64,000 nucleotides of DNA from positions 122,408,723 through 122,472,722 of the forward strand of contig CP136063.1 of the NCBI GenBank assembly GCA_032622095.1, written 5' to 3'. The translations under genes were made by a program, and so were the position numbers. Under the pieces are notes generated by a model. It made no database searches, was not told the DNA's origin, and worked only from the letters and a program-made list of their open reading frames with translations. This document shows positions 23,001 to 34,105 of this stretch, in pieces; positions within the stretch are counted from its first letter, which is position 1; each line of letters begins with the position of its first letter. The stretch comes from Siphonodentalium dalli (lineage: Eukaryota > Mollusca > Scaphopoda > Gadilida > Siphonodentaliidae).

Positions 23001-26000
23001 CCGACTTTTTTTGACAGAGTTATGGCCCTTTTTCGACTTAGAATTCACGCATTCTACCATAACTCAAACATTTTTTATCTGATCGGAACCAAATTTGGTA
23101 TGTGAGTTTCTCGGCCCAAAATACAGATCGAGTTCGAATATGGGTTTGATCCGACTTTTTATTACGGAGTTATGGCCCTTTTTCGACTTAGAATTAATGA
23201 ATTCTGCCATAACTCAAACATTTTTTATCTGATTGGAACCAAATTTGGTGTATGAGTTTCTCAGACCAACATACAGATTGATTTCGAATATGGGTTTGAT
23301 CCGACTTTTTTTGACAGAGTTATGGCCCTTTTTCGACTTAGAATTCACGCATTCTACCATAACTCAAACATTTTTTATCTGATCGGAACCAAATTTGGTA
23401 TGTGAGTTTCTCGGCCCAAAATACAGATCGAGTTCGAATATGGGTTTGATCGGAGTTTTTTTGACGGAGTTATGGCCCTTTTTCGACTTAGAATTCATGA
23501 ATTCTGCCATAACTCAAACATTTTTTATCTGATTGGAACCAAATTTGGTGTATGAGTTTCTCAGACCAACATACAGATTGATTTCGAATATGGGTTTGAT
23601 CCGACTTTTTTTGACAGAGTTATGGCCCTTTTTCGACTTAGAATTCACGCATTCTACCATAACTCAAACATTTTTTATCTGATCGGAACCAAATTTGGTA
23701 TGTGAGTTTCTCGGCCCAAAATACAGATCGAGTTCGAATATGGGTTTGATCCGACTTTTTATTACGGAGTTATGGCCCTTTTTCGACTTAGAATTAATGA
23801 ATTCTGCCATAACTCAAACATTTTTTATCTGATCGGAACCAAATTTGGTATGTGAGTTTCTCGACCCAAAATACAGATCGAGTTCGAATATGGGTTTGAT
23901 CGAAGTTTTTTTGACGGAGTTATGGCCCTTTTTCGACTTAGAATTCATGAATTCTGCCATAACTCAAACATTTTTTATCTGATTGGAACCAAATTTGGTG
24001 TATGAGTTTCTCAGACCAACATACAGATTGATTTCGAATATGGGTTTGATCCGACTTTTTTTGACAGAGTTATGGCCCTTTTTCGACTTAGAATTCACGC
24101 ATTCTACCATAACTCAAACATTTTTTATCTGATCGGAACCAAATTTGGTATGTGAGTTTCTCGGCCCAAAATACAGATCGAGTTCGAATATGGGTTTGAT
24201 CCGACTTTTTATTACGGAGTTATGGCCCTTTTTCGACTTAGAATTAATGAATTCTGCCATAACTCAAACATTTTTTATCTGATCGGAACCAAATTTGGTA
24301 TGTGAGTTTCTCGACCCAAAATACAGATCGAGTTCGAATATGGGTTTGATCGGAGTTTTTTTGACGGAGTTATGGCCCTTTTTCGACTTAGAATTCATGA
24401 ATTCTGCCATAACTCAAACATTTTTTATCTGATTGGAACCAAATTTGGTGTATGAGTTTCTCAGACCAACATACAGATTGATTTCGAATATGGGTTTGAT
24501 CGGATTTTTTTTAATGGTGTTATGGTCCTTTGACATATGATTCACACATACATGTACTTCGATAAATCAACCATTTTTCATCTGATAGGAACCAAATTTG
24601 GTATGTGAGTTTCTCAACTCAAAATACAGAACGAGTTTGAATATGGGTTAGATCCAATTTGTTATACCAGAGATATGGCCCTTTTTAAACTAAGAATTAT
24701 CCAGATTATAACCCAAGTAACTTACAATTAATGAATACCTGCTTCTCTGTGAGCAAGATAAAAGACAATATAGTTTATTGCTTTGAGAGTTATTTATAGC
24801 CCTCATATGTTAGGTCTGTATAAGAGACACAGTGAATTATTGGATAAATTGATTTAGCTATCTTTTTAACCACAACTTAGCCAGGTGAATTTATTTAACT
24901 AGACCAATGGAGCTCTCTAAGTCCTTGGATGATGGGACTACATTGGATCAAACAGGGCAGAGATAGGTGATTTAACCCCTTTTACCCATTCCATGTCTTT
25001 TAACCTTTTCCATTAAATAAATAATTATATTATTTTGATATCTCACATGGCAATTTGCAACAACATGAATAGAACTGCTCACACTATGATAGTGGTGACA
25101 GGCTCTAGAGTTTAGATGTTATATTAACCCTTCTATATTGACTCATACATTCCAATAATTTGTGTTATTACTGGTTATTATGTACATTTGTCATATACTA
25201 CTTTAGATCATAACAGTATACTCTATAATTCAACATTAAAAGATTATGATTCTGATCTTAACAATTTACTATCGCCAAGGGATGGGTTAAACATCTGCCG
25301 ATCGTGATCGGCCTCTCGTTGGTTCGTGCGAAGACCTCTTTTTATCGTGCGGGGAAAGAGAGACATTCAAAACGCGATTTCGTAATTCGACGCAATAGGC
25401 TGAATAGCCTAACCTTCAGCCGAGTTCCGGGTCAAATACGACGAATGACGTAACACAAAACAAAACGCATTTGTTGACACAAACACCGTTTGAAGATTTT
25501 ATTATTACATAAAATGATCATTATTATGCCCCCGATCTCCGATGGAGATTTGGGGGTATATAGTGGAGCCCTCCGTCCGTCCGTCCTTCCGTCCGTCCTT
25601 CCGTCCGTACGAACGTTTCAACTCGTAACTTTGGTTTCGCTAACTCAATTCAGTTGATCTTTGGTATGCTAATAGACCAGCCGGGGGGACAAGATTTCCC
25701 CATAACTGCGGTTTCGTCCGCCCATTTTTTCTAGAGTTATGCCCCTTTTTGGACTTAGAAAATTCAGGTTTTCTGCTACTTTTTTTGGTTTCCAGATAAC
25801 TTGATTTTGGATTGTTTATTTGCAAAACCCGTATTTTTGTGTATTACCAATATCGCAATACAGGTCAAGGTAAAATTTCGGTTCAATCGGATAATTTTTG
25901 TGAGAGTTATGACCCTTTTTCGACTTAAAAAATTCAGTTTTTTTTTAGAAAATTCAGTTTTCCTTCTATTTTTGTGGCACCAGACCAAATTTGAAGCTAA

Positions 26001-26937
26001 TATAGAACAACATCTGGCATTTTTATAGCGCTTAACCAGAAAGTTTCTCTGATTGTACAGTCGGGGGCGTTACCTCCGCCCAGCGGTGCACTTGTTGATT
26101 AATTATTGATATTTATTGTTGCATATTGGCTGCTATCAATATTTACACAAATAGTATTAATTATTTCTTATAATTGCTCCTTTGGTCAACTTTGACTATC
26201 GGAAAATGAAAATGAAAATATTCCGCTGAAACAAATGTCATCGATATTAAAGTCTCATCCTTTCGGCAACATGGAATTGGTTTTAATTACTTAAATGATT
26301 AATATAGTAATTTGCATTTATCTGTGATGAAATGAGAAATGGTAATTTTTCTAACATTAAATAAAATAAAATAAATTAAGTAAAATACAGTGAAATTATT
26401 TTTTAAATTATTGTTTATTACATTTTTGCGCACGTTGGCATCTCTCTATGAGTGCATTCTAGTTTTATGAGCAGTGCAAGTCATTTGAAACCAAAATCTG
26501 TTACCCAAGGAGACACCAATAAGCTGGACATTTTGTAACACTGTTCGGACACTGCTGTCTCAGTTTGGATAGAAACCTGTATTTAGTATTTTTCTGTTGT
26601 GCATTTTAAATCACCTGATGCGAACAATCAAGAGGAGCTTAAACCCAGCATGTTTTGTGTTTTAGACTTTTGATTTATGACTTACTTCCCAAAATTTGGT
26701 ATACATGTTCATTAATTGCTGGAGTTCTAATCTGCTCAAATCTTGGGGCAGGTCTATAAGGGCAAGTAACTGTACCTATAATAGGTATAATAGCAGAAGA
26801 AAAATATATTTGAATATATCTTCTTCTCCAGTTTAAATTTTTCAACTGTTTCCCATTTATCTTTGTAGGATTTCAACCGACATCTGGATACATTATCAGA
26901 ACACTTTGACATACCAAAAGTCAGCTGGACTAAGTGA
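16923..26937 (+). CDS. FAM32A: FAM32A orthologue, three C-terminal coding exons
   Basis: Joined exons 16923-17085, 21653-21706 and 26869-26937 encode a lysine-rich stretch (RKKKKKDKDKEKDAKK), a variable serine/asparagine-rich linker, KTKAQLAYEKAREKR, KAELIVEKASKTHKERIT and the end DFNRHLDTLSEHFDIPKV followed by SWTK and a stop. Vertebrate FAM32A has the same order and an almost identical end, including ASKTHK and DIPKVSWTK. Known role: a small nuclear protein of about 110 residues found in late spliceosomes, where its C-terminal tail helps exon ligation. All introns have GT/AG ends (phase 2 into the first visible exon, then phase 0 twice). The two internal introns (4.6 and 5.2 kb) are filled with repeats, all non-coding. 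The N-terminal exon of roughly 25 residues was not found. Confidence 0.9.
17092..17794. other. Intron sequence without elements recognised
   Basis: First part of the 4.6-kb FAM32A intron. No repeat family seen elsewhere in the window matches it. Confidence 0.4.
17795..18625 (-). repeat. Family I tandem monomers, fragment
   Basis: About five monomers of roughly 160 bp with the landmarks GGGAACGAGTCATTTT, GGCCAAAAAACATGGCCGC, CCATCTTGGATTT and GCACGGGCTACAGG. It lacks the hairpin ends seen at 36816-39216 and so is a truncated or internal piece within the FAM32A intron. Confidence 0.8.
18626..18960. repeat. Family N fragment with TTAAGCGCAA palindromes
   Basis: Contains TTGCGCTTAAGCACAAAT and TTGCACTTAAGCGCAAAT, and further on CCATATGAGGGAAGCA. 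Both are hallmarks of the pieces at 46830-47335 and 50640-51005. Confidence 0.6.
19027..20120. repeat. Two family I copies joined head to head
   Basis: Starts with an inverted family I 3' end (TAGCTCAACTTTACTTTG, 19027) and ends with a normally oriented 3' end (GTAAGTTGAGCTA, 20120). Orientation of the 160-bp monomers flips near 19670. Both outer ends carry the hairpin TAGCTCAA/TTGAGCTA and the neighbouring CCATGGC and ACGCAC simple-repeat block. The result is an approximately 1.1-kb palindrome inside the FAM32A intron. Confidence 0.75.
20121..20945 (+). repeat. Diverged family I-like monomers
   Basis: Repeated CCAAGATGGCTGC and CATGTTTTT blocks with TCCCATCTAGAGGTCA in place of the usual family I words, plus CCATAACTCAGAAC at the start. 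A subfamily of I. Confidence 0.6.
20946..21262 (+). mobile_element. Helitron/HINE-like family B, truncated copy
   Basis: Contains GGACAAACCTGGTTTTCGAAC, GATATTGTTGCAACAGACCC and CTAAAAATAGAC, the landmarks of family B at 52091 and 59286. Ends with the hairpin AGTTGAGTTTTTGAAAAA near 21230-21258. Only about two degenerate monomers remain and the 5' end is missing. Confidence 0.65.
21263..22285. other. FAM32A intron sequence, no further gene
   Basis: Apart from the 54-base exon at 21653-21706 nothing coding is supported. A 179-residue open frame at 21840-22379 runs into the repeat at 22286 and has no recognisable domain. Confidence 0.45.
21653..21706 (+). CDS. FAM32A: FAM32A exon, 18 residues
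   Basis: A 54-base micro-exon between TTATAATTACAG and GTGAGT. It encodes KAELIVEKASKTHKERIT, which aligns with QMERILKKASKTHKQRVE of the human protein. Phase 0 on both sides. Confidence 0.92.
22286..25320 (+). mobile_element. Helitron/HINE-like element, family H, long copy
   Basis: Begins with the ATGTTTACCCATACCAT hairpin and a GTCC-type microsatellite (about 22344-22370), includes a region with GTGGCTAGCCAC palindromes (22438 and 22616), then a second GTCC block (22869-22889). Next come about eleven 150-bp monomers, and a tail ending GCCGATCGTGATCGGC and CTCTCGTT that matches 11050-11215. The copy at 9981 has the same ends but far fewer monomers, so the core expands and contracts within fixed ends. 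It lies in the second visible FAM32A intron. Confidence 0.75.
22895..24520 (+). repeat. 150-bp satellite with 450-bp higher-order repeat
   Basis: TTATGGCCCTTTTTCGACTTA recurs in register at exact 150-base steps, ending at 23040, 23190, 23340 and so on to 24390. Three monomer types can be told apart by the bases before GTTATGG (TTGACAGA, ATTACGGA, TTGACGGA) and after CGACTTA (GAATTCACG, GAATTAATG, GAATTCATG). The order is A B A C A B C A B C, so the last part repeats as a trimer of 450 bp. The first monomers look like products of unequal exchange. Confidence 0.9.
25521..26094 (+). mobile_element. Helitron/HINE-like element, family J, copy 2
   Basis: Starts ATTATGCCCCCGATCTCC with the hairpin ATCTCCGATGGAGAT, then a short CCGT tract, one core monomer and the end CAGCGGTGCACTTG. 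It is the inverted counterpart of 12390-13175 but shorter, lacking one monomer and most of the microsatellite. The flanks (CATT and TTGATT) show no target duplication. Confidence 0.8.
26095..26868. other. FAM32A intron remainder
   Basis: AT-rich with no repeat family recognised. A CTTCTCCAG acceptor-like site at about 26831 precedes the true acceptor at 26867-26868. Confidence 0.4.
26869..26937 (+). CDS. FAM32A: FAM32A last coding exon
   Basis: Follows the acceptor TATCTTTGTAG and encodes DFNRHLDTLSEHFDIPKV then SWTK and a TGA. This is the most conserved part of the family and the segment that reaches into the spliceosome core. Confidence 0.95.
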   Translation, partial: DFNRHLDTLSEHFDIPKVSWTK

Positions 26938-27274
26938 CACCTCACAGACAAGGAGAGTGTGTTCTACATTCTAACAGCCAGTTGGACCCTGCTGGCAGGA
27001 ATCAGCAGGCAACTGATCGTTGCCAAGATATATGTAGCTACATATCTCAAAGCCAGGCATGGTTTAATCAAGTATTAATAATTGCTTGAATCACAATTAA
27101 GTGAAGGTGTAGGACAATGGACTGTTAAATCATCTTTCTTATTCAAAGCATGTTCATTGTGAATTGAACATTGGTTGCTGCGCTCAATAGTCTGCATTTA
27201 TGTTGCTCTGTTCTTGGAGTCAAAAACAGGAATTGTTTGTAAATGGGAGCTCTGATAAGATACATGTATGTTAC

Positions 27275-27280
27275 AATAAA
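27275..27280 (+). promoter_or_regulatory. PolyA signal of FAM32A
   Basis: AATAAA, 338 bases after the FAM32A stop codon, followed by AT-rich sequence. The implied 3' UTR (26938 to about 27300) contains no obvious repeat element, which supports its being transcribed host sequence. Confidence 0.65.
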
Positions 27281-27299
27281 ATATTGAATCTGGATTATC

Positions 27300-28559
27300 T
27301 GGTTCTGTGTCTTCTGTTCATCAATAGCCAGGTTTGTCAGTTACTACTCATACAGTAATTCTCATCAAACATTTAGTTTGGTGTGCAATGAAATGTGCAG
27401 CAAAGAATAATAATCCAGCCTTCCAACAATTTAAGAATAGAGAATAGATTCACTGAGTATTTTGTTTGCATTGCAAAATAGCCCATTCAACAGAGTTTCT
27501 GATTGTGTTATAAAAGATGATGACATTACAATTCTCGCATCTGCATCTCATTATGAAGTAAATAATTCTTTTCTAATCTTTTCATCGATACGTTTACAAC
27601 CAATACTCAAGTGATTTACAACTTTCTATGTGAGCAGTAAAACATAAATTTGGACGAAAAGAGATTTTATCTGTGCGGAAAGTTTTCATTGTGATTGAAT
27701 AAGGTCACTTCCATGTACTAGTAGTTTGTCACATGATATTGGTCTTTTACGTCTCACCACACTTTGCTTATACTGCTGGTTTGAGTATATTAATATTAGA
27801 GTCAAGGAACTTCACTCAAACTGGCTGTCATAAATATTTATTTTAGAAAAAATTACTTGGATCCCCTCATAGTAGTATTTTTATCTCAACTTGACCTCAA
27901 CTCAACATACATAATTCGATTTACAACATAAAATTCACCCTATGCAATTAGTTTTTGTTGCAATGGTTACGAAATTACCAGTTAATAGCTGTGAACGACA
28001 TTTTTTTTACAAATTTATCATGCTGACCACGAGTTCGACATGTCAATATTGCATCAATTTTAAACTTCGCGGTTACTAAAATGAAAATAGTAGAACAGCC
28101 AATCAGCGTCCAGTATTCTAATCGAGGTCATTTCACAATGAATATTTAAATGAGGGGCCGTGCGACTTGTAAACAAAATTTAAAAAAGTTGGAATTATCG
28201 ACAGATTTCTCCTCTATAGAAATTGATTACTGACAATGTGTTGATTTGTATGAGTAAATAAATTATTAGCCGACAAGAAATAACTAAGTTCCAGATATTT
28301 AGTTGATCGTTTGACCGATTATTAATGTTAGCAAACTGTATGGGTGGTGAATTTAGAGACGAGTGGCGTCCATTGCTGCTGAGCCGGATCAAATCGGAAA
28401 AATACACTCTCCGGAGACAATATCCGGTGGTTAAAATTTAATCAAATGCAACGTGTATGAATGTTTCTGATGGGAGTTTGTGGTATTTATTGAAAGATGA
28501 ATTCTTTGCCGATCCATCCGTGTATATATCGTTATCATTACTGGGGTGAATGGGCTAAA
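27300..28559. other. Intergenic sequence
   Basis: No exon or element recognised between the FAM32A polyA region and the SINE-like sequence. Confidence 0.4.
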
Positions 28560-29042
28560 TTTGTGCGACTCCCGAGCGATGGTGAAACGTTGAATTTCTA
28601 CAGAGCCCCTTGTCTATATAATGTTCCATTAACGCGAAGAAGGCGCGTATAGAGGGCGGCGTATATGGGCAGTGCAAAAAGGGGGGCGGGCAGCGGAGCG
28701 CGTTACAGGCCCCTGTGGCTTGGTACAATATTACCCCAGTCATTTGTACAAGCCAACTAATGAACCGGCTGCAGCCATTGCAGGCGCTGCTCTAGTTTGA
28801 TCAGAACATGCTCTGATACTCATCAGTATGACAAGCTGCCTGGTACTCTTTTTAACGCATGAGTGATGCAAAGCTGACACAGTACGAGCGACTTGGTGCG
28901 GGTTTTGAAACAGCGAGCAATCCGACAATTGCACGTCGATCAAAGCGGCCAAGCCACTGCTATGCGGAGACTCAATGACCGGCGACGTGCTGCGAACCCA
29001 TATTGATGTGTTTACGCGCTAACCACTGGACCACGGAGCTCC
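28560..29042 (-). mobile_element. tRNA-headed SINE candidate
   Basis: On the - strand the head contains TGGTCCAGTGGTTAGCG, a good Pol III box A, and GGGTTCGCAGC, a near box B, about 32 bases apart. The first 55 bases thus resemble a tRNA 5' half and T-loop, but no clean cloverleaf closes, so it is not a tRNA gene. The body continues for several hundred bases and is GC-richer than its flanks. The 3' end and flanking duplications could not be set with confidence. Confidence 0.5.
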
Positions 29043-29539
29043 AGATGGGAACAAGTCATTTTGGGGTCATTTGGCAAAAAAACATTACTGCCAGCTAATA
29101 TCTTGGATTTCACTATTCATTCCATTAGCACGGGCTACAAGCCATATAGTCTAGTCGTAATTCTCAGAAAAGACATTTCTAGAAGCATTTCCGCGGAAAA
29201 GTGTCAAACCAACTTTTTTACCATAACTCGAAGGTGCCGAACACGAATAGACTGCCTGTCGCCCGATTGGATGAACATAGGGTTCAATAAAAGGATTTTA
29301 AAATCTTCGTGTTTTCTTCGCTGGAGGGTAAATTGTTGATACGGCACCGTACAACGTCATATGAAATCACGTAACTGGCCTTGAACATACTCAAACTTAT
29401 ATACTCCTCGCGGAACGTTCAAAGCCGCGTTGTATCATGATACTATCATCACAGTAATAATTCTGAAACATTAACATCATATTAATCAGGTACCTACGGT
29501 AAGATATTGCTGTTTTGTATATTTATCGACGATTCTCGT

Positions 29540-32500
29540 AAGAATTCTCTTATAGTCCGGGAGCCAATATGGGTACCCTTGCACCCGCCCATGGGACTTA
29601 ACTTCACCCCACTCATTTTGTTCCTTATTATGTCCTTCAACTTTTAAGCAATGTTAATAAGAACAAAAATGGCCATGTAGAATTCTGACAAGATGGGGTC
29701 CATCCTGGCCGCCATTTTTCAGATCAGACCCTAAGTCAGTTTTATGCAAATTATAGCGGGAAAATCTAGTAAAATGTATACAAATGTATATATTTTCGTG
29801 AAGCTAAGACATAATGACACTATTTTGGCGCAAAATTGAAACTCATCCTCCAAGATGGCCGCCATAATGGCCACCGAAAGTTGAAAATATGACGTTTTTT
29901 CACAAATATATTCTAGATCAGTTCATATTGTTTGGAACTGGTTGAGTAATATGACTTTATTTTGTGTTTTGTATATTAACTGATCATTGGAGCGGCGTGT
30001 ATGAATACAGTGTACAGTGAGTTGCTGAATTGTCATGTGTGAGGTGTATATGCAAGTACGGAAGGTATAAGTGGTCGTGTGTGTGGGTATTCATATATCT
30101 GGAAGGGCTCACCATTGGTGAGGTGTATATGTATACCTGGATTGACCCTATGGTCATAGGTATGGCGAATATGTATACATGTAGTGGCTGTATGGTCCAT
30201 AGTGAGATGAATATGTATGCACTGAGTGAATGTATGATCGTGAATGTGGTGCATATGTATACATATAGTGACTATATGGTCATGTGCCAGGTGTAGGAGT
30301 TCACCTGGTGTTCATGCATGGTGTATCGTCATTTGTGGTATATACGGGTATAACCAAGTACGGCTGTATGGTCAGGTGTACGTGTATAAAGTGGGTGACT
30401 ATATTGTCATTTGTGTGGTGTTTATGTACATATGGAGTGACTGAGGTAATGGGTGGGTTGTACATGTGTACCTTGGGTGGCTATCGCTTTCCACAATAAC
30501 TCAAGGATATGTTAATCAATAGAGAGGTAATGTCAGAGAGTTCTCCTTCTTGATGGTGTTTATGTACAAGGGGGAAACGTTAAACGTGGAAAGCGTTAGC
30601 CACCCACTATCACACAGTCATTCCATATATACATAAACACCACAGCCACAACAATATAGTGACCCAATGTTTATACGTACACCTGACCCATTACCACGGA
30701 TGACCATACATCCATGAGTCACAATGGAGGCCCACCGGGTATAGTCCTAAACATGACCCATAACCATATAGTCACTCCGTCTATACCCATGCATTCACCT
30801 CACGATTGGCCATACGCTGATCCCCTGTATACCTATTCTCCACACAGATGGTCGAATAGACATTCAATATATACATCAACACCACAACAATGACCATAGA
30901 GTCACTCCAGGTATACATATGCACCTCACCAATGGCCATATAGCCATACACATATCCTCACCCATGCCACCTGGTATACTCCTTCACCTGACATATGTCC
31001 ATATAGTCACCCCGTGTGTACCTATTCAAAACATTCATACATGATCATGGCCAATCATTGTATACATATTCACCTCACCATTGGTCATGTCACTCCATGT
31101 ATCCATATGTGTCGCACCATAGCCGAATAGCGACACAAGATATACTAATACACCCCAGCTATGTCAGAAAAGTCACTCCATGTATGCATATGCACCTCAC
31201 CCATGGTCATATAGCCACTCGCTATATACACATACCCCTCGCCCATGACCATATAGCAACAGGTGTGTATACCCGTATAACCTACACATGACCATACCGC
31301 CACGAGTCTCCAAGCAGGAACACCAGGTATACTCATACACCTGACACATGACCATTTAGTCACTCCCTGTATAGATATTCATTACATTTATGATCATACA
31401 GTCACTCCTTGTATACCTACATGTACTCATATCACCATTGACCATACAGTCACTACATGTATACCTATTCGACACACATAGTCATATAACCACTCAATAT
31501 ATACATATGCAGCCCACCCTAGACCATAGAGTCACTCCAGGTATACATATACACCTCACCAACGGCCATTCAGCCCTTCCAGATATACAAAAAACCTGCA
31601 CACACGACCACTCATACCTTCCATACTTGCATATACACATCACACATGACAATTCAGCAACTCACTGTATAATCATACACGCCATCCATGATCATACAGC
31701 TAATCCCTATACACCCACCAATGATAATACATCCACGAGATATATTAATATATACCACAAGGACACTCCCTATATATCCACATGCTCGATAATGTCCACC
31801 AGCTTACTCCAGGTATGCATATACACTTCAATCATGACCGTACAGTCATTCCATGTATACCTATACACATTACCCGTAACCATAAAATAACTCCCTATTT
31901 ATCCACACACCCCATCCATGATCATACAGACAACACATGTACATCCAACCCATGACCTTACAGTCACTCCATATATACATAATCAACACATAGATGACCA
32001 TGTAACTATATTCATACACCACATCAATGTCCATACAGGCACATCGGGTGCATCCGTACTGGATATACACAACCATACAACATACAGTCACTCCATTCAT
32101 ACCGATTCACCTCACACATGACCATGACCTCTCCTTGTATACCTATACATCTTACAATGGACAACCCACACATAACCATATAGTCACTCCTTGTATACCT
32201 ATTCACACCATTCATGACATACAATAACTCCCTGTATACCTATTCACCTCAACTATGATCATAGAGTAACTCCCTGACTACCATCTTGGCATCCAGTTTG
32301 CATCCAGTTGATATTTTTTGTTACCATAATGGACCAGAATAGCCACAGATTATGGTTCACCTCGGTTCCGTCTCAACGTTCTGCCCATTTCCATTCAATA
32401 ATATGGCCAGAATCACAAAAGAGGTTCTCGGCAAAATTCCATACTTTAAAATGAATTTGTCATGCCCCATACGGAACTGGGACAACCAGAGTAGAACATA

Positions 32501-33211
32501 TAGTTGTCAGTTAATTAACTAACACGTATAATAACCAAGTGAGTCACAATTTACTACCTTTTCGGATAACACAGAGAATAGTGTTCAGGATATATGTAAA
32601 CAAATTTTTTTTTTTAATTTGGTGGCCATTTTGGAAGCCATCTTGAGCAATTTGGTCTATAGATACCGTAGTGTGACACATTTAAGATAGACCAAAACAA
32701 TAAACACATTTGAATCCAGAGACAGTTACATTTTACCAATTAGAGTTGCATTTTACTTGAAAAAATGGTCTATACCTGAAAAGTTAATTTTTGCCGATAT
32801 TTATGTCAAGTTTTTGAGAGAAAAGTCCAATATTTTTGGTGATGTCAGTGGTAACAATAGTAACAATTCACCATGGTGCATCAGATATGTTAGTATTCAA
32901 TGTATAGGAGGCAGAATAGCCAATTTTATACATCAACCACAACTTGTAAGCGATTGCAGGACACGCTGGGACAATATTTACCATTTTCCATATTTTGGCG
33001 GCCATCATTTCTTGTTGAAATATGACTAAAATCCCAATTGTGATTTTTTGTGAAATTTTATACTGTGTTCCAATAATTGCATATTTAATTGCTCCAATGA
33101 TCAGTTAATATACAAAACACAATATAAATTCACATTACTCAAGCAGTTCCAAACAGCATGAACTGGTCTAGAAGATATTTGTGAAAAAACGTCATATTTT
33201 CAACTTAATCC
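29540..33211. mobile_element. Inverted-repeat region of family L with minisatellite core
   Basis: 29877-29993 recurs inverted at 33093-33211, about 90% alike, with ATATGACGTTTTTTCACAAA and GTATATTAACTGATCATTGG. Between them are about 2.3 kb of diverged tandem repeats. Outside the left arm, 29540-29720 matches 49660-49870 (CTTAACTTCACCCCACT, GGCCGCCATTTTT), so the arms belong to a dispersed family. No gene is visible. It may be one composite element or two inverted copies flanking a satellite. Confidence 0.6.
30005..32280. repeat. Diverged 50-60-bp minisatellite with internal inversion
   Basis: Units resemble TATAGTCACTCC-N-GTATACCTATTCACCTCACCCATGACCA (landmarks, not contiguous). Left of about 30500 they run in one direction (GTGAGGTGTATATG, GTGACTATATGGTCA); from about 30610 on they run in the other. 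30005-30290 is a close inverted match of about 31400-31680 (GTGAGTTGCTGAATTGTCATG and its complement). Long open frames here, with repeated HIH/MYT-like strings, are artefacts of the repeat. Confidence 0.8.
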
Positions 33212-33599
33212 TGATTCACAGAACTTTCAACCGGGTGTGATTTCATGAAGAGCGTTTATTTATTAAATAACATACTTGTCCATATATGTATAGCAGATGA
33301 TGAGATAGTTATGACAGAAAGGTCACGAGGGGTGATTCAAATAACAAAGTATTCCCATGTTCATGAGATTATATGTATAACGAGTGTGATATATGTCTCG
33401 ATATTGACTTACTGTATTTTCGCGGCAATAAAAACAGTATGTGACTTTAAGTTGATTTTATGGGTGAAATATGGGTCACAGGCAGCGACAGGCACCCTCA
33501 TTGGATTCAGCATACTTGAATTATGCTAGAAAACTTAGTTTCATGCTTTTCCCCAAAAATGCCTCTAGGGTTCTAGTATTCCACAAATGTAGCTTTTCC
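33212..33599. other. Gene-free stretch
   Basis: Contains a 94-residue open frame (33245-33529, +) with hydrophobic stretches but no recognised domain or splice context; not called as a gene. Confidence 0.35.
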
Positions 33600-34105
33600 T
33601 ACCAGACTAATACCATTTGTCTGATAATTATTTGTCATGGACGTTGACATGTAGATGAGAAACGAGTCATTTTGGGGTCATCTGGAAAAAAACATGGCAA
33701 CATGGCTGCATGCCATTGTCCATCTTGGTTTTCAGTATTAAACAATGTAAATACATTAGCACAGGTTACAGGCTGTACCGTTGGTCAGATGATTATGAAA
33801 TTTGTCATGGCTGTTGACATTGACATGTTGATGGGAACAAGTACTTTTGGGGTCATTTTGGGGAAAAAAAACATGGTTGTCAGTGGCCATCTTGGATTTC
33901 AAAATTAAATCCATTTTCGTGGTCTACAGGCTGTACTGTTCGTCTGATCATCATGAAATTTTTGTCCTGGATGTAAACATTGACATGTAGATGGGAATGA
34001 GTCAATTTAGGGTTATACGGCCAAAAAACATGGTCACTGGCAGCCATCTTGGATTTTACTCTTTGCACGACTAAATCCTTCAGCACAAACTACAGGCCAC
34101 CTCCC
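33600..34105 (-). repeat. Family I fragment, split by a hAT
   Basis: Three monomers with TCATTTTGGGGTCAT, CATCTTGGATTT and CACTGACAACCATG-type variants. It continues after the hAT insertion at 35430 with CCTCATCCTGATGGCG. Confidence 0.7.

Noticed and set aside
22895-24520. CRISPR-like regularly spaced repeats
   Set aside because: The whole 150-base unit is conserved, with no unique spacers, and the context is a eukaryotic intron.
28990-29042. A tRNA gene on the - strand
   Set aside because: Box A and a near box B are present, but the acceptor and anticodon stems do not pair, so a SINE head is more likely.
31390-31890. A 166-residue open frame with repeated HIH/THDH strings
   Set aside because: Direct translation of the minisatellite; the opposite strand has comparable open frames (MYMCT-like). 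No domain or conserved order.
32757-33029. A 90-residue open frame beside the family L arm
   Set aside because: Sits within the dispersed inverted-repeat family; no recognised domain.
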